A DNA stretch of 64,000 bases from Streptomyces alboniger (GTDB taxonomy: Bacteria; Actinomycetota; Actinomycetes; Streptomycetales; Streptomycetaceae), in NCBI RefSeq assembly GCF_008704395.1, contig NZ_CP023695.1:1798001-1862000 (forward strand). Reading direction: 5' to 3'. Positions 8,160-16,611 of this stretch are shown piece after piece (within the stretch, counting starts at the first letter, position 1; each line of letters begins with the position of its first letter). The notes beneath the pieces were generated by a model. It saw nothing but the letters and a program-made list of their open reading frames with translations. It did not search any database and was not told the DNA's origin. The position numbers were made by a program, and so were the translations under genes.

Positions 8160-9692
8160 TCAGCGCTCCGGGCGCCCGTCGATCCGCCGTGGCAGCCCCA
8201 GCGGGTTGGCGTCGCGCAGCTCGGGCGGGAGCAGCGCCTCGGGGGCGTTCTGGTACGCGACCGGGCGCAGCCAGCGTTCGATGGCCGTGCCGCCCACGGA
8301 CGTCGACGTGGACGTGGTGGCCGGGTAGGGGCCGCCGTGGTGCTGGGCGGGGGCGACGGCGACGCCGGTGGGCCAGCCGTCGACGAGCACGCGCCCGGCG
8401 AGCGGGGTGACCTCGGCGATCAGCTCGGCGCCCCGGGGGCTCGCGCCCGCCGCCTCGTCGGCGGAGAGCTGCACGGTCGCGGTGAGGTTGCCGGGCAGGC
8501 GGGAGAGGACGGCGGTGATCTCCGCGTCGTCGGCGTAGCGGGCGACGACGGTGACCGGGCCGAAGCACTCCTCCAGGAGCAGGTCGTACGCCCCTTCGCT
8601 CGCGAGGCGCGCCGCCGGGACGGTGAGGAAGCCCGCGCTGACGGTGTGCTCGCCGCCCGCGCCGGGGGTCACGGGGGCTTCCACGTCCGGGAGTTCGGCG
8701 CGCTCGCGCACCCCGGCGACGAAGTTGTCCCGCATGCGGTGGTCCAGGAGGACCCCGGCGTCGGTGTCGCTGACCGCCTCGGTCAGGGACTTCACGAGCC
8801 GGTCGCCGCCCGCGCCCTCGGGGGCGAGGACCAGGCCGGGCTTGACGCAGAACTGGCCGACGCCGAGCGTCATCGAGCCCGCGAGGCCGGTGCCGATCTG
8901 CTCGCCGCGCTCGGCCGCGGCGGCCTCGGTGACGACGACGGGGTTGAGGGAGCCCAGCTCGCCGTGGAAGGGGATCGGCACGGGCCGTGCGGCGGCCGCG
9001 TCGAAGAGGGCACGTCCGCCGCGGACGGAGCCGGTGAACCCGGCGGCGGCGACCAGCGGGTGCTTGACCAGTTCGACGCCCGCCTCGAAGCCGTGCACCA
9101 GGCCGAGGACGCCCTCGGGGATGCCGTGCCGTGCCGCGGCCCTGCGCAGTACGGAGGCGACCAGCTCGGAGGTGCCCGGGTGGTCGGGGTGGGCCTTGAC
9201 GACGACGGGGCAGCCCGCGGCGAGCGCGCTCGCGGTGTCGCCGCCGGGTACGGAGAAGGCGAAGGGGAAGTTGGACGCGGAGTACACGGCGACGACGCCG
9301 AGCGGGATCTTGTAGCGGCGCAGGTCCGGGATGGGCGGGGTCGCCGTGGCGTCGGGGTGGTCGATGACGATGTCGAGGAAGGCGCCCTCGTCGACTATCT
9401 CCGCGAAGGCGCGCAACTGGTAGCAGGTGCGGGCGAGTTCGCCGGTGAGCCGGACGGGGCCGAGCGCGGTCTCCGCGTCCGCGGCCTCCACGAGGTGGTC
9501 CTTCGCCTCCTCCAGGAGTTCGGCGGCGGTGCGCAGGAAGGCGGCGCGGACCGCGCGGTCGGCGAGCGCGGGTGCCGCGGCGCGGGCGGCGCGGACCGTC
9601 TGGCCCACCTCCTCGGCCGTGGCTTCCACCGCGACCTGCTCGCGCTGCTTCCCGGTTCGGGGGTCGACACTCCAGACTGGTGCTGCTGCCAC
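8160..9692 (-). CDS. Aldehyde dehydrogenase, 2-oxoglutarate semialdehyde type (NADP+)
   Basis: About 510 residues of the aldehyde dehydrogenase superfamily, in the group of alpha-ketoglutaric semialdehyde dehydrogenases. The catalytic Cys is in GVGQFCVKPGLVL and the general-base Glu in FHGELGSLNPVVV; YSASNFPFAFSVPGGDTASA is typical of this subgroup. These enzymes end the non-phosphorylative uronate, aldarate, pentose and hydroxyproline routes by making 2-oxoglutarate. I prefer the internal GTG (VAAAPVW) because GGAAAGGGAA lies seven bases before it; a GTG 33 bases upstream has no ribosome site. It diverges from an iclR gene across an 18-bp dyad, the likely control point. Confidence 0.88.
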   Translation of the reverse strand: MAAAPVWSVDPRTGKQREQVAVEATAEEVGQTVRAARAAAPALADRAVRAAFLRTAAELLEEAKDHLVEAADAETALGPVRLTGELARTCYQLRAFAEIVDEGAFLDIVIDHPDATATPPIPDLRRYKIPLGVVAVYSASNFPFAFSVPGGDTASALAAGCPVVVKAHPDHPGTSELVASVLRRAAARHGIPEGVLGLVHGFEAGVELVKHPLVAAAGFTGSVRGGRALFDAAAARPVPIPFHGELGSLNPVVVTEAAAAERGEQIGTGLAGSMTLGVGQFCVKPGLVLAPEGAGGDRLVKSLTEAVSDTDAGVLLDHRMRDNFVAGVRERAELPDVEAPVTPGAGGEHTVSAGFLTVPAARLASEGAYDLLLEECFGPVTVVARYADDAEITAVLSRLPGNLTATVQLSADEAAGASPRGAELIAEVTPLAGRVLVDGWPTGVAVAPAQHHGGPYPATTSTSTSVGGTAIERWLRPVAYQNAPEALLPPELRDANPLGLPRRIDGRPER

Positions 9693-9731
9693 CGCGGATT
9701 CCCTTTCCAGAGGTATGCCACTCACCAGGGC

Positions 9732-9749
9732 TGTTCGATATGCTGAACA
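9732..9749. promoter_or_regulatory. IclR-type operator dyad
   Basis: TGTTC (9732-9736) and GAACA (9745-9749) are perfect inverted arms around GATATGCT, inside the gap between the aldehyde dehydrogenase and the divergent iclR gene. Size, symmetry and the GTTC/GAAC arms fit IclR-family operators, so autoregulation with control of the dehydrogenase is likely. Confidence 0.55.
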
Positions 9750-9815
9750 CTGTCTCCGTTGGTGAACGGCGGGGAGTTGGAGAGTATTTCTCGGCGTTCA
9801 AAGGGGTCAAGGGCG

Positions 9816-10589
9816 ATGTCGGCTGGCGAGACCGGAGGCGGTGCGCAGGTCAAGTCCGCGGTGCGGACGGTGGAATTGCTCGAGTACTTCGCGGGCAGCC
9901 CCGGAATGCACTCCCTGGCCGCGGTCCAGGAGGCCGTCGGCTACCCCAAGTCGAGCCTCTACATGCTCCTTCGCACGCTGGTCGAGCTGGGCTGGGTGGA
10001 GACGGACGCCACCGGCACGCGGTACGGCATCGGCGTACGCGCGCTGCTGGTCGGCACCTCGTACATCGACGGCGACGAGGTCGTGGCCGCCGCCCGGCCG
10101 ACGCTCGACCGGCTCTCCGACGACACCACGGAGACGATCCACCTCGCGCGGCTCGACGGCACGAACGTCGTCTACCTCGCCACCCGCCAGTCCCAGCACT
10201 ATCTGCGGCCGTTCACGCGGGTGGGCCGCAGGCTGCCCGCGCACTCCACCTCGCTCGGCAAGGCGCTGCTCGCCACGCACACCGACGAACAGGTCCGCAA
10301 GATGCTCCCGGAGGCGCTGCCCGCGCTGACCGAACACACCACCACCGACCGCGAGAAGCTCATCGAGGAGCTGCACGCGGTGCGCGAGCAGGGGTTCGCG
10401 GTGGACCGCGAGGAGAACACGCTCGGTCTGCGCTGCTTCGGCGTCGCCATCCCCTACCGCACCCCGGCGCGGGACGCGATCAGTTGCTCGGTGCCGGTGG
10501 CCCGGCTCACGCCCGCCCACGAACAGACCGTCAAGGACGCCCTGTTCGATGCCCGCGACCGGCTGACGTTGGCAACTCGTAGGCTCTGA
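9816..10589 (+). CDS. IclR family transcriptional regulator
   Basis: 257-residue regulator with an N-terminal winged helix (AVRTVELLEYF, then AVGYPKSSLYMLLRTLVELGWV) and a C-terminal GAF-like effector domain (GRRLPAHSTSLGKALLA and GLRCFGVAIPYRT). The ATG giving MSAGETGG was taken: it gives the usual IclR length and has AAGGGG upstream, while the longer frame adds 19 unlike residues. It is divergent from the 2-oxoglutarate semialdehyde dehydrogenase gene and has an operator-like dyad between them, so a sugar-acid degradation intermediate is a reasonable ligand guess. The acetyltransferase gene follows after 3 bp. Confidence 0.92.
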   Translation: MSAGETGGGAQVKSAVRTVELLEYFAGSPGMHSLAAVQEAVGYPKSSLYMLLRTLVELGWVETDATGTRYGIGVRALLVGTSYIDGDEVVAAARPTLDRLSDDTTETIHLARLDGTNVVYLATRQSQHYLRPFTRVGRRLPAHSTSLGKALLATHTDEQVRKMLPEALPALTEHTTTDREKLIEELHAVREQGFAVDREENTLGLRCFGVAIPYRTPARDAISCSVPVARLTPAHEQTVKDALFDARDRLTLATRRL

Positions 10590-10592
10590 CGC

Positions 10593-11069
10593 ATGGATGT
10601 CAGCCTGCGAGAAGTCCACGACAGCGATCTACCCGTCTTCTTCCGGCAGTTGAACGATCCAGAGTCCGGTCGCATGGCCGCCTTCACTCCCGAGGACCCG
10701 GCCGACCGGACCCGCTTCGACGCGCAGTGGGCGAAGATGCGCACCTCGTCCGGCACCGACGTGCGGACGGTCCTCGCGGACGGGGACGTGGTGGGCAACG
10801 CCGGGGTGTACGGCGAGCCGGGCGAGCGGGAGGTCACGTTCTGGATCGACCGCGCGTACTGGGGGCGCGGCCTGGCCACCGCCGCCCTGCGCGAGCTGCT
10901 CGCGCTGTTCCCCGAACGCCCGCTGCACGCCCGGGCGGCGGCGGACAACGCGGGCTCGCTGCGGGTCCTGGAGAAGTGCGGGTTCCGCGAGTCCGCGCGC
11001 GAGCGGGGGTACGCGGCAGCGCGCGGGGCGGAGATCGACGAGGTGGTCCTCGTCCTGGACGGGGCCTGA
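10593..11069 (+). CDS. GNAT family N-acetyltransferase
   Basis: 158-residue single-domain Gcn5-related acetyltransferase. Motif A for acetyl-CoA is VTFWIDRAYWGRGLATAAL (R/Q-x-x-G-x-G/A form) and the C-terminal NAGSLRVLEKCGFRE is the standard motif B region. It resembles the RimJ/RimL-like group that acetylates amines or protein N termini; the substrate cannot be told. The start is three bases after the iclR stop, so it is probably cotranscribed and perhaps translationally coupled with the regulator. Confidence 0.9.
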   Translation: MDVSLREVHDSDLPVFFRQLNDPESGRMAAFTPEDPADRTRFDAQWAKMRTSSGTDVRTVLADGDVVGNAGVYGEPGEREVTFWIDRAYWGRGLATAALRELLALFPERPLHARAAADNAGSLRVLEKCGFRESARERGYAAARGAEIDEVVLVLDGA

Positions 11070-11192
11070 GCCGCACGCCCCGGTCGGCCTCCTGGACTCG
11101 TCCTGGGCGGGGTCTCGGCTCCGCCGTGCGGGGGAGGCGGATCGTCACGGGGCAGGAGGTGCGGAGGGCGTCCCCGGCGGGAGCGTTGGGGC

Positions 11193-12224
11193 ATGACGCA
11201 GACCCAGCGCTCCTCCCCACCGGCCGCCCCCGCGCCCTTCGCCCTCGGCCGCCCCCGTCGGGCCCTGCGGTTCGTCGCGCTGCTCGCCTGCGTTCCGTAC
11301 CTCACCCTCAAGGTGGCCTGGATCTGCGGGAGCCGGCTCGGGATTCCCGAGGGCAGTTCCCTGCTCGACCACCGGGCGTTGATGGTCTTCGCCAACGGGC
11401 TCACCGTCCTCATGGACGCCGGCGTCATCGTGCTGGTGCTGATTCTGACCCGGCCCCGGGGCCTGCGGACGCCCGCCCCGCTGCTCGTGTTCCCGATGTG
11501 GGCCGCCACCGGGCTGCTCGTGCCGATCATGGCCGGTTTCCCGCTGCAACTGCTGGTCAGGGCGTTCGACGGGAGTGTGCGGGACTCGGCGGGGAGCGGC
11601 GGGGACGAGCCGTTCCTCGCCGACTGGGTCTTCGGCGTGGTCTACACCGGTTTCATCGTTCAAGGCGGCGCGCTCGGCGCCCTGTTCGTGCTGTACGCAC
11701 GTGATCGCTGGGGGCACCTGTGGCGGGGGCGCGTGGGGGACCTGCCGCTGCCCGGCGCCGGGGAGCGGGGCGCGCGGGCCGCCGCCGTCGCCGCCGCGCT
11801 GCTCGCACTGCTCCCCCTCGCGCTCCATGTGCTGTGGGCCACCGGCTCCACCGCCGGGCTCAGCGCGGCGCGGGCCGAGGAGCGCACCACCGACTCCTCC
11901 GTCCTGGAGTGTCTGGACGCGGCCTACCTCGCCGCCGCCGTGGCGGGCGCCCTGATGCTCGCCTTCCGACGGCTTCCAGTGCTCCGGGCGCTGGAGGCCC
12001 TTCCGGTGAAGGTGCCGCTCGCCCTCGCCTGGGCGGGCTCGGGCGCGGTGGGCTGCTGGGGAGCCTGGCTGCTGTTGGCCTCGCTCACCGGCCCCGCCGA
12101 CGATCTCTCCCGACAGCCCACCGGCCTGATGCTTCTGACCTACTCTGTGCAGATGATCATCGGCATACTCGTGGCCGCCCTCGGCGCGCGTTTCCTCAAG
12201 GCGCGGGCGGGGTCCGCGGCGTGA
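11193..12224 (+). CDS. Multi-pass membrane protein linked to the following two-component pair
   Basis: 343 residues with about eight hydrophobic segments (for example FVALLACVPYLTLKVAW, AGVIVLVLILTRP, LLVFPMWAATGLLVPIM, AAVAAALLALLPLALHVLW). No family is recognised. Its stop overlaps the GTG start of the histidine kinase gene (GTGA), so the two are translationally coupled and the membrane protein probably works with the kinase, as a sensor partner or a target. A GGGAG site precedes the ATG. Confidence 0.8.
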   Translation: MTQTQRSSPPAAPAPFALGRPRRALRFVALLACVPYLTLKVAWICGSRLGIPEGSSLLDHRALMVFANGLTVLMDAGVIVLVLILTRPRGLRTPAPLLVFPMWAATGLLVPIMAGFPLQLLVRAFDGSVRDSAGSGGDEPFLADWVFGVVYTGFIVQGGALGALFVLYARDRWGHLWRGRVGDLPLPGAGERGARAAAVAAALLALLPLALHVLWATGSTAGLSAARAEERTTDSSVLECLDAAYLAAAVAGALMLAFRRLPVLRALEALPVKVPLALAWAGSGAVGCWGAWLLLASLTGPADDLSRQPTGLMLLTYSVQMIIGILVAALGARFLKARAGSAA

Positions 12225-13483
12225 AGGCGCTCGTCACCGCCCTGTTCGGGCGCGCGGCGCGCCGCCGGTGGGTCCATCTGATCCTGGGCGGCGCGCTCTC
12301 CATGCCGTACGTCTTCGTCGGCTCCCTGATCGTGAGCCCGCTCGTCGACGAGGACCAGATCCTGGGGTCGCTCTCCTCCCAACTCGCCGCCTTCGCGGCC
12401 GGGTTGCCGCTGGCCGCGGTCACAGCGCTCTTCCCGCTGACCCGGCCCATGTCGGTGGCCGCCGTGCGGGCGCTGTGCGCGGTGCCGCACGACTCCCTCG
12501 CCGAGGGCCCCGCGCGCGGGCGGGTGGCGCGCGGGCGGACCGCCGCGTGGTTCACGCTCCACCTCGGCCTCGGCGGGGTCATCAGCGGCATGTCGCTCGG
12601 GCTGCCGCCGTTCGCGGCCGTGTTGATCGCACTGCCGTTCTTCGCCGTGTTCCAGGACAGCCGCATCGGGATGCCCGAAGTCTTCGGCGAGCCCTGGATG
12701 GTGGCCCTCTGCCCGGTCATCGGCTGCGCCTGCCTGGTGGCGCTCGCGGCGTGCGCGGCCACGGCCGGCGGCCTCCTCGCCCGCTGGGCGCCCGCCCTGC
12801 TCGGGCCGACGCCCGCCGACCGGCTCGCCGCCGCCGAGCAGCGCGCCGCCGACCTCGCGGTGCGCAACCGCCTGGCGCGCGAACTGCACGACTCCGTGGG
12901 CCACGCGCTGAGCGCGGTCACGCTCCAGGCCAGCGCGGCCCGCCGTGTCCTGGACCACGACCCGGAGTTCGTCCGCGAGGCGCTGGCCGCCATCGAGGAC
13001 ACCACGCGCCGCACGGTCGGCGAACTCGACGCCGTGCTCGGTGTGCTGCGGGAGGCCGACGACGCCCGATCCACCGCGCCCGCGCCCACGCTCGCCGCCG
13101 ATCTGGAGGGCCTGCTGCGCCGTACGCGGGCGAGCGGCCTGCGGGTGAGCGCCGACGTCGGCATGGAGCCCGCCGCCCTGCCCCCGCTGGTCTCCCGCGA
13201 GGCCTACCGCATCGTGCAGGAGGCGTTGAGCAACGCCCTGCGGCACGGCGGCGACGGCACCGCCGTGACCCTGCGCATCACCCTGGACGGCCCCGACCTG
13301 GCCGTCACGGCCGAGAACCCCCTGCCGCCCCACGCCCCCGCCACCCGCCCCGGCGGCGGCCACGGCCTGCGCGGCATCGCGGACCGGGCCCGGCTGCTCG
13401 GCGGCACCGCCGACGCGGGCCCGGCGGACGGCGCCTGGCGACTCGACGTACGACTTCCGCTGAAGGGACACGCACACGCATGA
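12221..13483 (+). CDS. Sensor histidine kinase, NarL/LiaS type (HisKA_3)
   Basis: 420-residue membrane kinase. The N-terminal 190 residues hold about four to five membrane segments with no clear extracellular domain, so it may sense within the membrane or through its partner. A HisKA_3 dimerisation domain follows, with the phosphorylated H223 in ARELHDSVGHALSAV, then an HATPase domain (VQEALSNALRHGG as N box, GGGHGLRGIADRARLLGG as the G box). It starts on a GTG overlapping the previous stop and overlaps the response regulator by ATGA, so all three proteins are probably made in step. Confidence 0.93.
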   Translation: MKALVTALFGRAARRRWVHLILGGALSMPYVFVGSLIVSPLVDEDQILGSLSSQLAAFAAGLPLAAVTALFPLTRPMSVAAVRALCAVPHDSLAEGPARGRVARGRTAAWFTLHLGLGGVISGMSLGLPPFAAVLIALPFFAVFQDSRIGMPEVFGEPWMVALCPVIGCACLVALAACAATAGGLLARWAPALLGPTPADRLAAAEQRAADLAVRNRLARELHDSVGHALSAVTLQASAARRVLDHDPEFVREALAAIEDTTRRTVGELDAVLGVLREADDARSTAPAPTLAADLEGLLRRTRASGLRVSADVGMEPAALPPLVSREAYRIVQEALSNALRHGGDGTAVTLRITLDGPDLAVTAENPLPPHAPATRPGGGHGLRGIADRARLLGGTADAGPADGAWRLDVRLPLKGHAHA

Positions 13484-14166
13484 CGACCACACCCTCCCCC
13501 ACAGGGTCCGGTGGCGCGGCCATCCGGATCGTCCTCGCCGACGACGAGCGCATGGTGCGTACCGCCCTGCGCGCGATCCTCTCCGCCGAGCCGGGCATCG
13601 AGGTCGTCGGCGAGGCGGCGACCGGCGCGGAGGCGGTGTCGGTCGTGCGGGAGCTGACGCCCGACGTCGTCCTGATGGACGTCCGCATGCCGGAGATCGA
13701 CGGCATCCGCGCCACCGAGCAGATCCTCCGGACGATGCCGGAGCCGCCGCGCATCGTGGTCGTGACGACCTTCGAGAACGACGCGTACGTGTACGAGGCG
13801 CTCCGCGCGGGAGCGGCCGGTTTCCTGCTCAAGCGGGCGGACGCGGACGCGCTCGTGCAGGCCGTGCGCGTCGTCGCGCACAGCGACTCGCTGCTCTTCC
13901 CCGCGGCCGTGCGCGCCCTGGCCGCCGAGCACGGGCGCGCCAAGCCGGCGCCGCCCGCCTGGGTGGCGCGGCTCACCGCCCGGGAGAGCGAGGTGCTGCG
14001 GCTGATGGCCGGGGGGCTGACCAACGCGGAGATCGCCGGGCGGATGGGGGTGGGCGCGGCGACGGTGAAGACGCACGTGGCGTCCGTGCTCGCCAAGACG
14101 GGCGCGCGGGACCGCACGCAGGCGGTGATCGCGGCGTACGAGGCGGGCTTCATGAACACGGACTGA
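13480..14166 (+). CDS. Response regulator, NarL/LuxR family
   Basis: 228-residue partner of the preceding kinase. Receiver domain: acidic pair in VLADDERMVR, phospho-acceptor D67 in VVLMDVRMPEIDG, threonine in VVVTTFEND and lysine in GFLLKRAD. The LuxR-type helix-turn-helix is LTARESEVLRLMAGGLTNAE with GVGAATVKTHVASVL. It would bind DNA after phosphorylation; possible targets are its own operon and the adjacent penicillin-binding protein gene, but no operator is evident. Confidence 0.95.
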   Translation: MTTTPSPTGSGGAAIRIVLADDERMVRTALRAILSAEPGIEVVGEAATGAEAVSVVRELTPDVVLMDVRMPEIDGIRATEQILRTMPEPPRIVVVTTFENDAYVYEALRAGAAGFLLKRADADALVQAVRVVAHSDSLLFPAAVRALAAEHGRAKPAPPAWVARLTARESEVLRLMAGGLTNAEIAGRMGVGAATVKTHVASVLAKTGARDRTQAVIAAYEAGFMNTD

Positions 14167-14256
14167 GCCTGAGCGTTCATGAGGACTCGCTGAGAAAACG
14201 GTCACAAGCGGATCAGAAGGGAACGAAACCTTCCCCTTCGCTCGTCCTTTCGTGGG

Positions 14257-15705
14257 ATGAACAAGACGATCAGGCACGCCTCGGTCTTCGCTCTGCTGCT
14301 CGTGCTCGCTCTTCTGGTGCGAGCGACGTGGGTGCAGTTCCACGACTCGAAGGCGCTCGCGGACGACAAGCTGAACCGGCGCAACGCGATCGAGCAGTAC
14401 GCGCACCCGCTGGGCGACATCATCGTGGGCGGTGAGGCCATCACCGGCTCCGCGCGGACGAAGGGAGGGGACCTCGCGTACAAGCGGACGTACAAGAACG
14501 GCGATCTCTACTCGCCCGTGACGGGCTACAGCTCGCAGGTGTACGGCGCCACGCAGCTGGAGGGCATCTACAAGGACCTCCTGGACGGCACCGACAACCG
14601 TCTGAAGAACCCGCTCGACACGGTCACCAACAAGCGCGCCGACCCCGGCGACGTCGTGACGACCATCGACCCGGCGGTGCAGAAGGCCGGGTACAAGGCG
14701 CTCGGTGACACCAAGGGCGCGGCGGTCGCGATCGACCCGAAAACCGGCAAGATCCTCGGCATGGTCTCGACGCCGTCGTACGACCCGTCGAAGATCAGCG
14801 GCTCCACGGACTCGGAGTCGTGGAAGGCGCTGACGACCGACAAGGAGAAGCCGATGGTGAACCGCGCGATGCGCCAGCCGCTGCCGCCCGGTTCCACGTT
14901 CAAGCTGGTCGTCGCGGCGGCGGCCCTGGAGGACGGCCTCTACTCCTCGGTGGACGCCAGGACCCGGAGCCCGAACCCCTACACGCTGCCGGGCACGGCG
15001 ACGGTGTTGAGGAACGAGAACCAGTCGGCCCCCTGCGAGAACGCGACGATCCGCACCGGCCTCCAGTACTCCTGCAACAACGTCTTCGCGAAGATGGCCG
15101 TCGACCTGGGCCAGGGCAAGGTCAGGGCGATGGCGGAGAAGATGGGCTTCAACACGGACAAGCTGGACGTGCCGGTGCGCGCGGGCAAGAGCGTGTACCC
15201 CTCCGGCATGGACAAGGCGCAGACGGGCCTGTCGGGCATCGGCCAGTTCGACGTGACGGCGACGCCGTTGCAGATGTCGATGGTGTCGGCGGCGATCGCG
15301 AACGGCGGGGAGCTGGCCGCGCCGCACATGGTCTCGCAGATCACCGACTCGGACGGCAACGCCCTGGAGAAGTACGACGACGGGAACACCCAGCGCGTGA
15401 TGAGCGCGTCCACCGCCGAGAGCCTCCAGTCCGCGATGGAGACGGTCGTCGAGAAGGGCACCGGGTCGAACGCGCAGATCAGCGGCGCGACCGTGGGCGG
15501 CAAGACGGGAACGGCCCAGCACGGCGAGAACAACAGCAAGACGCCGTACGCGTGGTTCACGTCGTACGCCAAGGGCGACGACGGCCAGGAGGTGGCGGTC
15601 GCGGTGATGATCGAGTCGTCGAGCGCGGCCCGCGACGAGGTCAGCGGCAACGGCCTGGCCGCGCCGATCGCGAAGGCGATGATGGCGGCGGCGCTCAGGG
15701 GCTAG
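14257..15705 (+). CDS. Penicillin-binding protein, PbpA-type transpeptidase
   Basis: 482-residue class B-like penicillin-binding protein anchored by one N-terminal membrane segment (SVFALLLVLALLVRATWV). The transpeptidase domain has all three motifs: S213-TF-K216, S272-C-N274 and K416-TG. It cross-links peptidoglycan outside the membrane. It resembles the short PbpA proteins found several times in Streptomyces genomes and lacks a PASTA tail. This copy stands alone, away from ftsW/rodA and pknB, so it is likely an accessory, possibly sporulation or stress form. The stop codon lies inside a short tandem duplication. Confidence 0.94.
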   Translation: MNKTIRHASVFALLLVLALLVRATWVQFHDSKALADDKLNRRNAIEQYAHPLGDIIVGGEAITGSARTKGGDLAYKRTYKNGDLYSPVTGYSSQVYGATQLEGIYKDLLDGTDNRLKNPLDTVTNKRADPGDVVTTIDPAVQKAGYKALGDTKGAAVAIDPKTGKILGMVSTPSYDPSKISGSTDSESWKALTTDKEKPMVNRAMRQPLPPGSTFKLVVAAAALEDGLYSSVDARTRSPNPYTLPGTATVLRNENQSAPCENATIRTGLQYSCNNVFAKMAVDLGQGKVRAMAEKMGFNTDKLDVPVRAGKSVYPSGMDKAQTGLSGIGQFDVTATPLQMSMVSAAIANGGELAAPHMVSQITDSDGNALEKYDDGNTQRVMSASTAESLQSAMETVVEKGTGSNAQISGATVGGKTGTAQHGENNSKTPYAWFTSYAKGDDGQEVAVAVMIESSSAARDEVSGNGLAAPIAKAMMAAALRG

Positions 15706-15753
15706 GTGCCTCAGCGGCTGGGTGTCTCAGGGGCTAGGCGCCTCAGCGGGCTG
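15694..15753. repeat. 27-bp tandem duplication spanning the pbp stop codon
   Basis: The 27 bases at 15694-15720, which include the last codons and TAG of the penicillin-binding protein gene, recur at 15726-15753 with one substitution and one extra G. The copy lies just outside the reading frame, between the stop and the terminator. Confidence 0.85.
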
Positions 15754-15756
15754 TGG

Positions 15757-15790
15757 CGGTCCGGCAGTGCCGTGGAGCACTGCCGGACCG
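15757..15790. terminator. Strong bidirectional hairpin
   Basis: Perfect 14-bp arms (15757-15770 and 15777-15790) with a 6-base loop. It lies between the convergent pbp gene and the hypothetical membrane protein gene and can end both. Confidence 0.8.
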
Positions 15791-15792
15791 GC

Positions 15793-16611
15793 TCACCGGT
15801 TCCGGTCGCGCCGGCCGCGCCACGACTGGCCGGCCACGATCAGCAGGATCGGCAGGCAGGCACCGGCCAGCAGGCCTGCCGCATGGCCGAGCCCGGAGCC
15901 CGCGCCGTCGTCGAGCGCGGACGAGATCCCCGAGACGGTCACTGCGGCAAGTACGACGCCTGCCAGGACGTAGAACTTCCGGCTCAGGAAGTTGCTCCGT
16001 TCCGGCGCGGGCGGCGGCGAGGCGATCTCCGCGCCGGGACCGAGACTGGCCGCCCTCGGCCGCTTGAACCACGCGTGCACCAGCCAGGTGCCGCACGCCT
16101 CCCACCCGTCGGGCGCGAGGCGTTCGTCCAGGCCCTCGCGGCCGCGCGCGACCAGCTCGCGCCGGTACTCCCAGCGCTGCGGGTGCTCGGTGTCACGGCG
16201 GCTGACGAAACGGCCGAGCGCGTCGACCCGCTCCACCTCCCAGCCCTCGTCGCCGAAGCGGTTCAGAAGCTCCTCGTCGACGTAGATGTCGGCGGTCCAC
16301 CGCCAGGTCTCGACGTGGGCGGCCGGGGTCCGTGGTGCCCGCTCCCCCGTGGCGGGCACCAGCAGCTCGGCGAACTCGTCGGCCGGGCCGAACTCCTCCA
16401 GCGCGTCACCTCCCACCTCCTCCAGATGCGCGGTCAGTTCCGCGACGGTCGACTCGACGCGGTCGGCGGGCAGGCCGCGCGCCCGCAGCCGGCCGGCGAG
16501 GTCGAGGAGGTAACTGTCCTGCTCGTACCACGTGTTCACCGCGTCCGCTCCGTTCACCGCGCTCGTCCTGTCCACCCCGCTCGTCCCGTCCACCCCGCTC
16601 GCCCCGTTCAT
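15793..16611 (-). CDS. Hypothetical membrane protein coupled to PadR, with hexapeptide repeats at the N terminus
   Basis: 272 residues. The first 26 are a run of six-residue units (MNGASG, VDGTSG, VDRTSA, VNGADA, VN). A helical soluble part follows (LLDLAGRLRARGLPADRVES and TAHLEEVGGDALEEFG, resembling the short helical domain found in PadR-linked membrane proteins), then a mid domain with WEVERVDALGRFVSRR, and two C-terminal membrane segments (FYVLAGVVLAAVTVSG and AAGLLAGACLPILLIVAG). The ATG overlaps the padR stop (ATGA), so it is cotranslated with PadR. No function is recognised; by analogy with other PadR partners it may be a regulated membrane or envelope protein. Confidence 0.82.
   Translation of the reverse strand: MNGASGVDGTSGVDRTSAVNGADAVNTWYEQDSYLLDLAGRLRARGLPADRVESTVAELTAHLEEVGGDALEEFGPADEFAELLVPATGERAPRTPAAHVETWRWTADIYVDEELLNRFGDEGWEVERVDALGRFVSRRDTEHPQRWEYRRELVARGREGLDERLAPDGWEACGTWLVHAWFKRPRAASLGPGAEIASPPPAPERSNFLSRKFYVLAGVVLAAVTVSGISSALDDGAGSGLGHAAGLLAGACLPILLIVAGQSWRGRRDRNR
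16540..16611 (-). repeat. Four 18-bp tandem repeats at the start of a gene
   Basis: Four consecutive 18-bp units encode the hexapeptides at the very N terminus of the PadR-linked membrane protein; neighbouring units differ by only a few bases. The first unit contains the start codon and overlaps the padR stop. Confidence 0.75.

Noticed and set aside
8146..8161. GACCC/GGGTC hairpin between the Gfo/Idh and aldehyde dehydrogenase genes
   Set aside because: Stem of five pairs only; too weak to call a terminator.
8337..9746. 469-codon plus-strand frame across the aldehyde dehydrogenase
   Set aside because: Antisense shadow; the minus-strand protein has a complete catalytic Cys/Glu and family motifs.
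14215..14237. GAAGG/CCTTC hairpin before the penicillin-binding protein gene
   Set aside because: Short stem without tract; could occur by chance.
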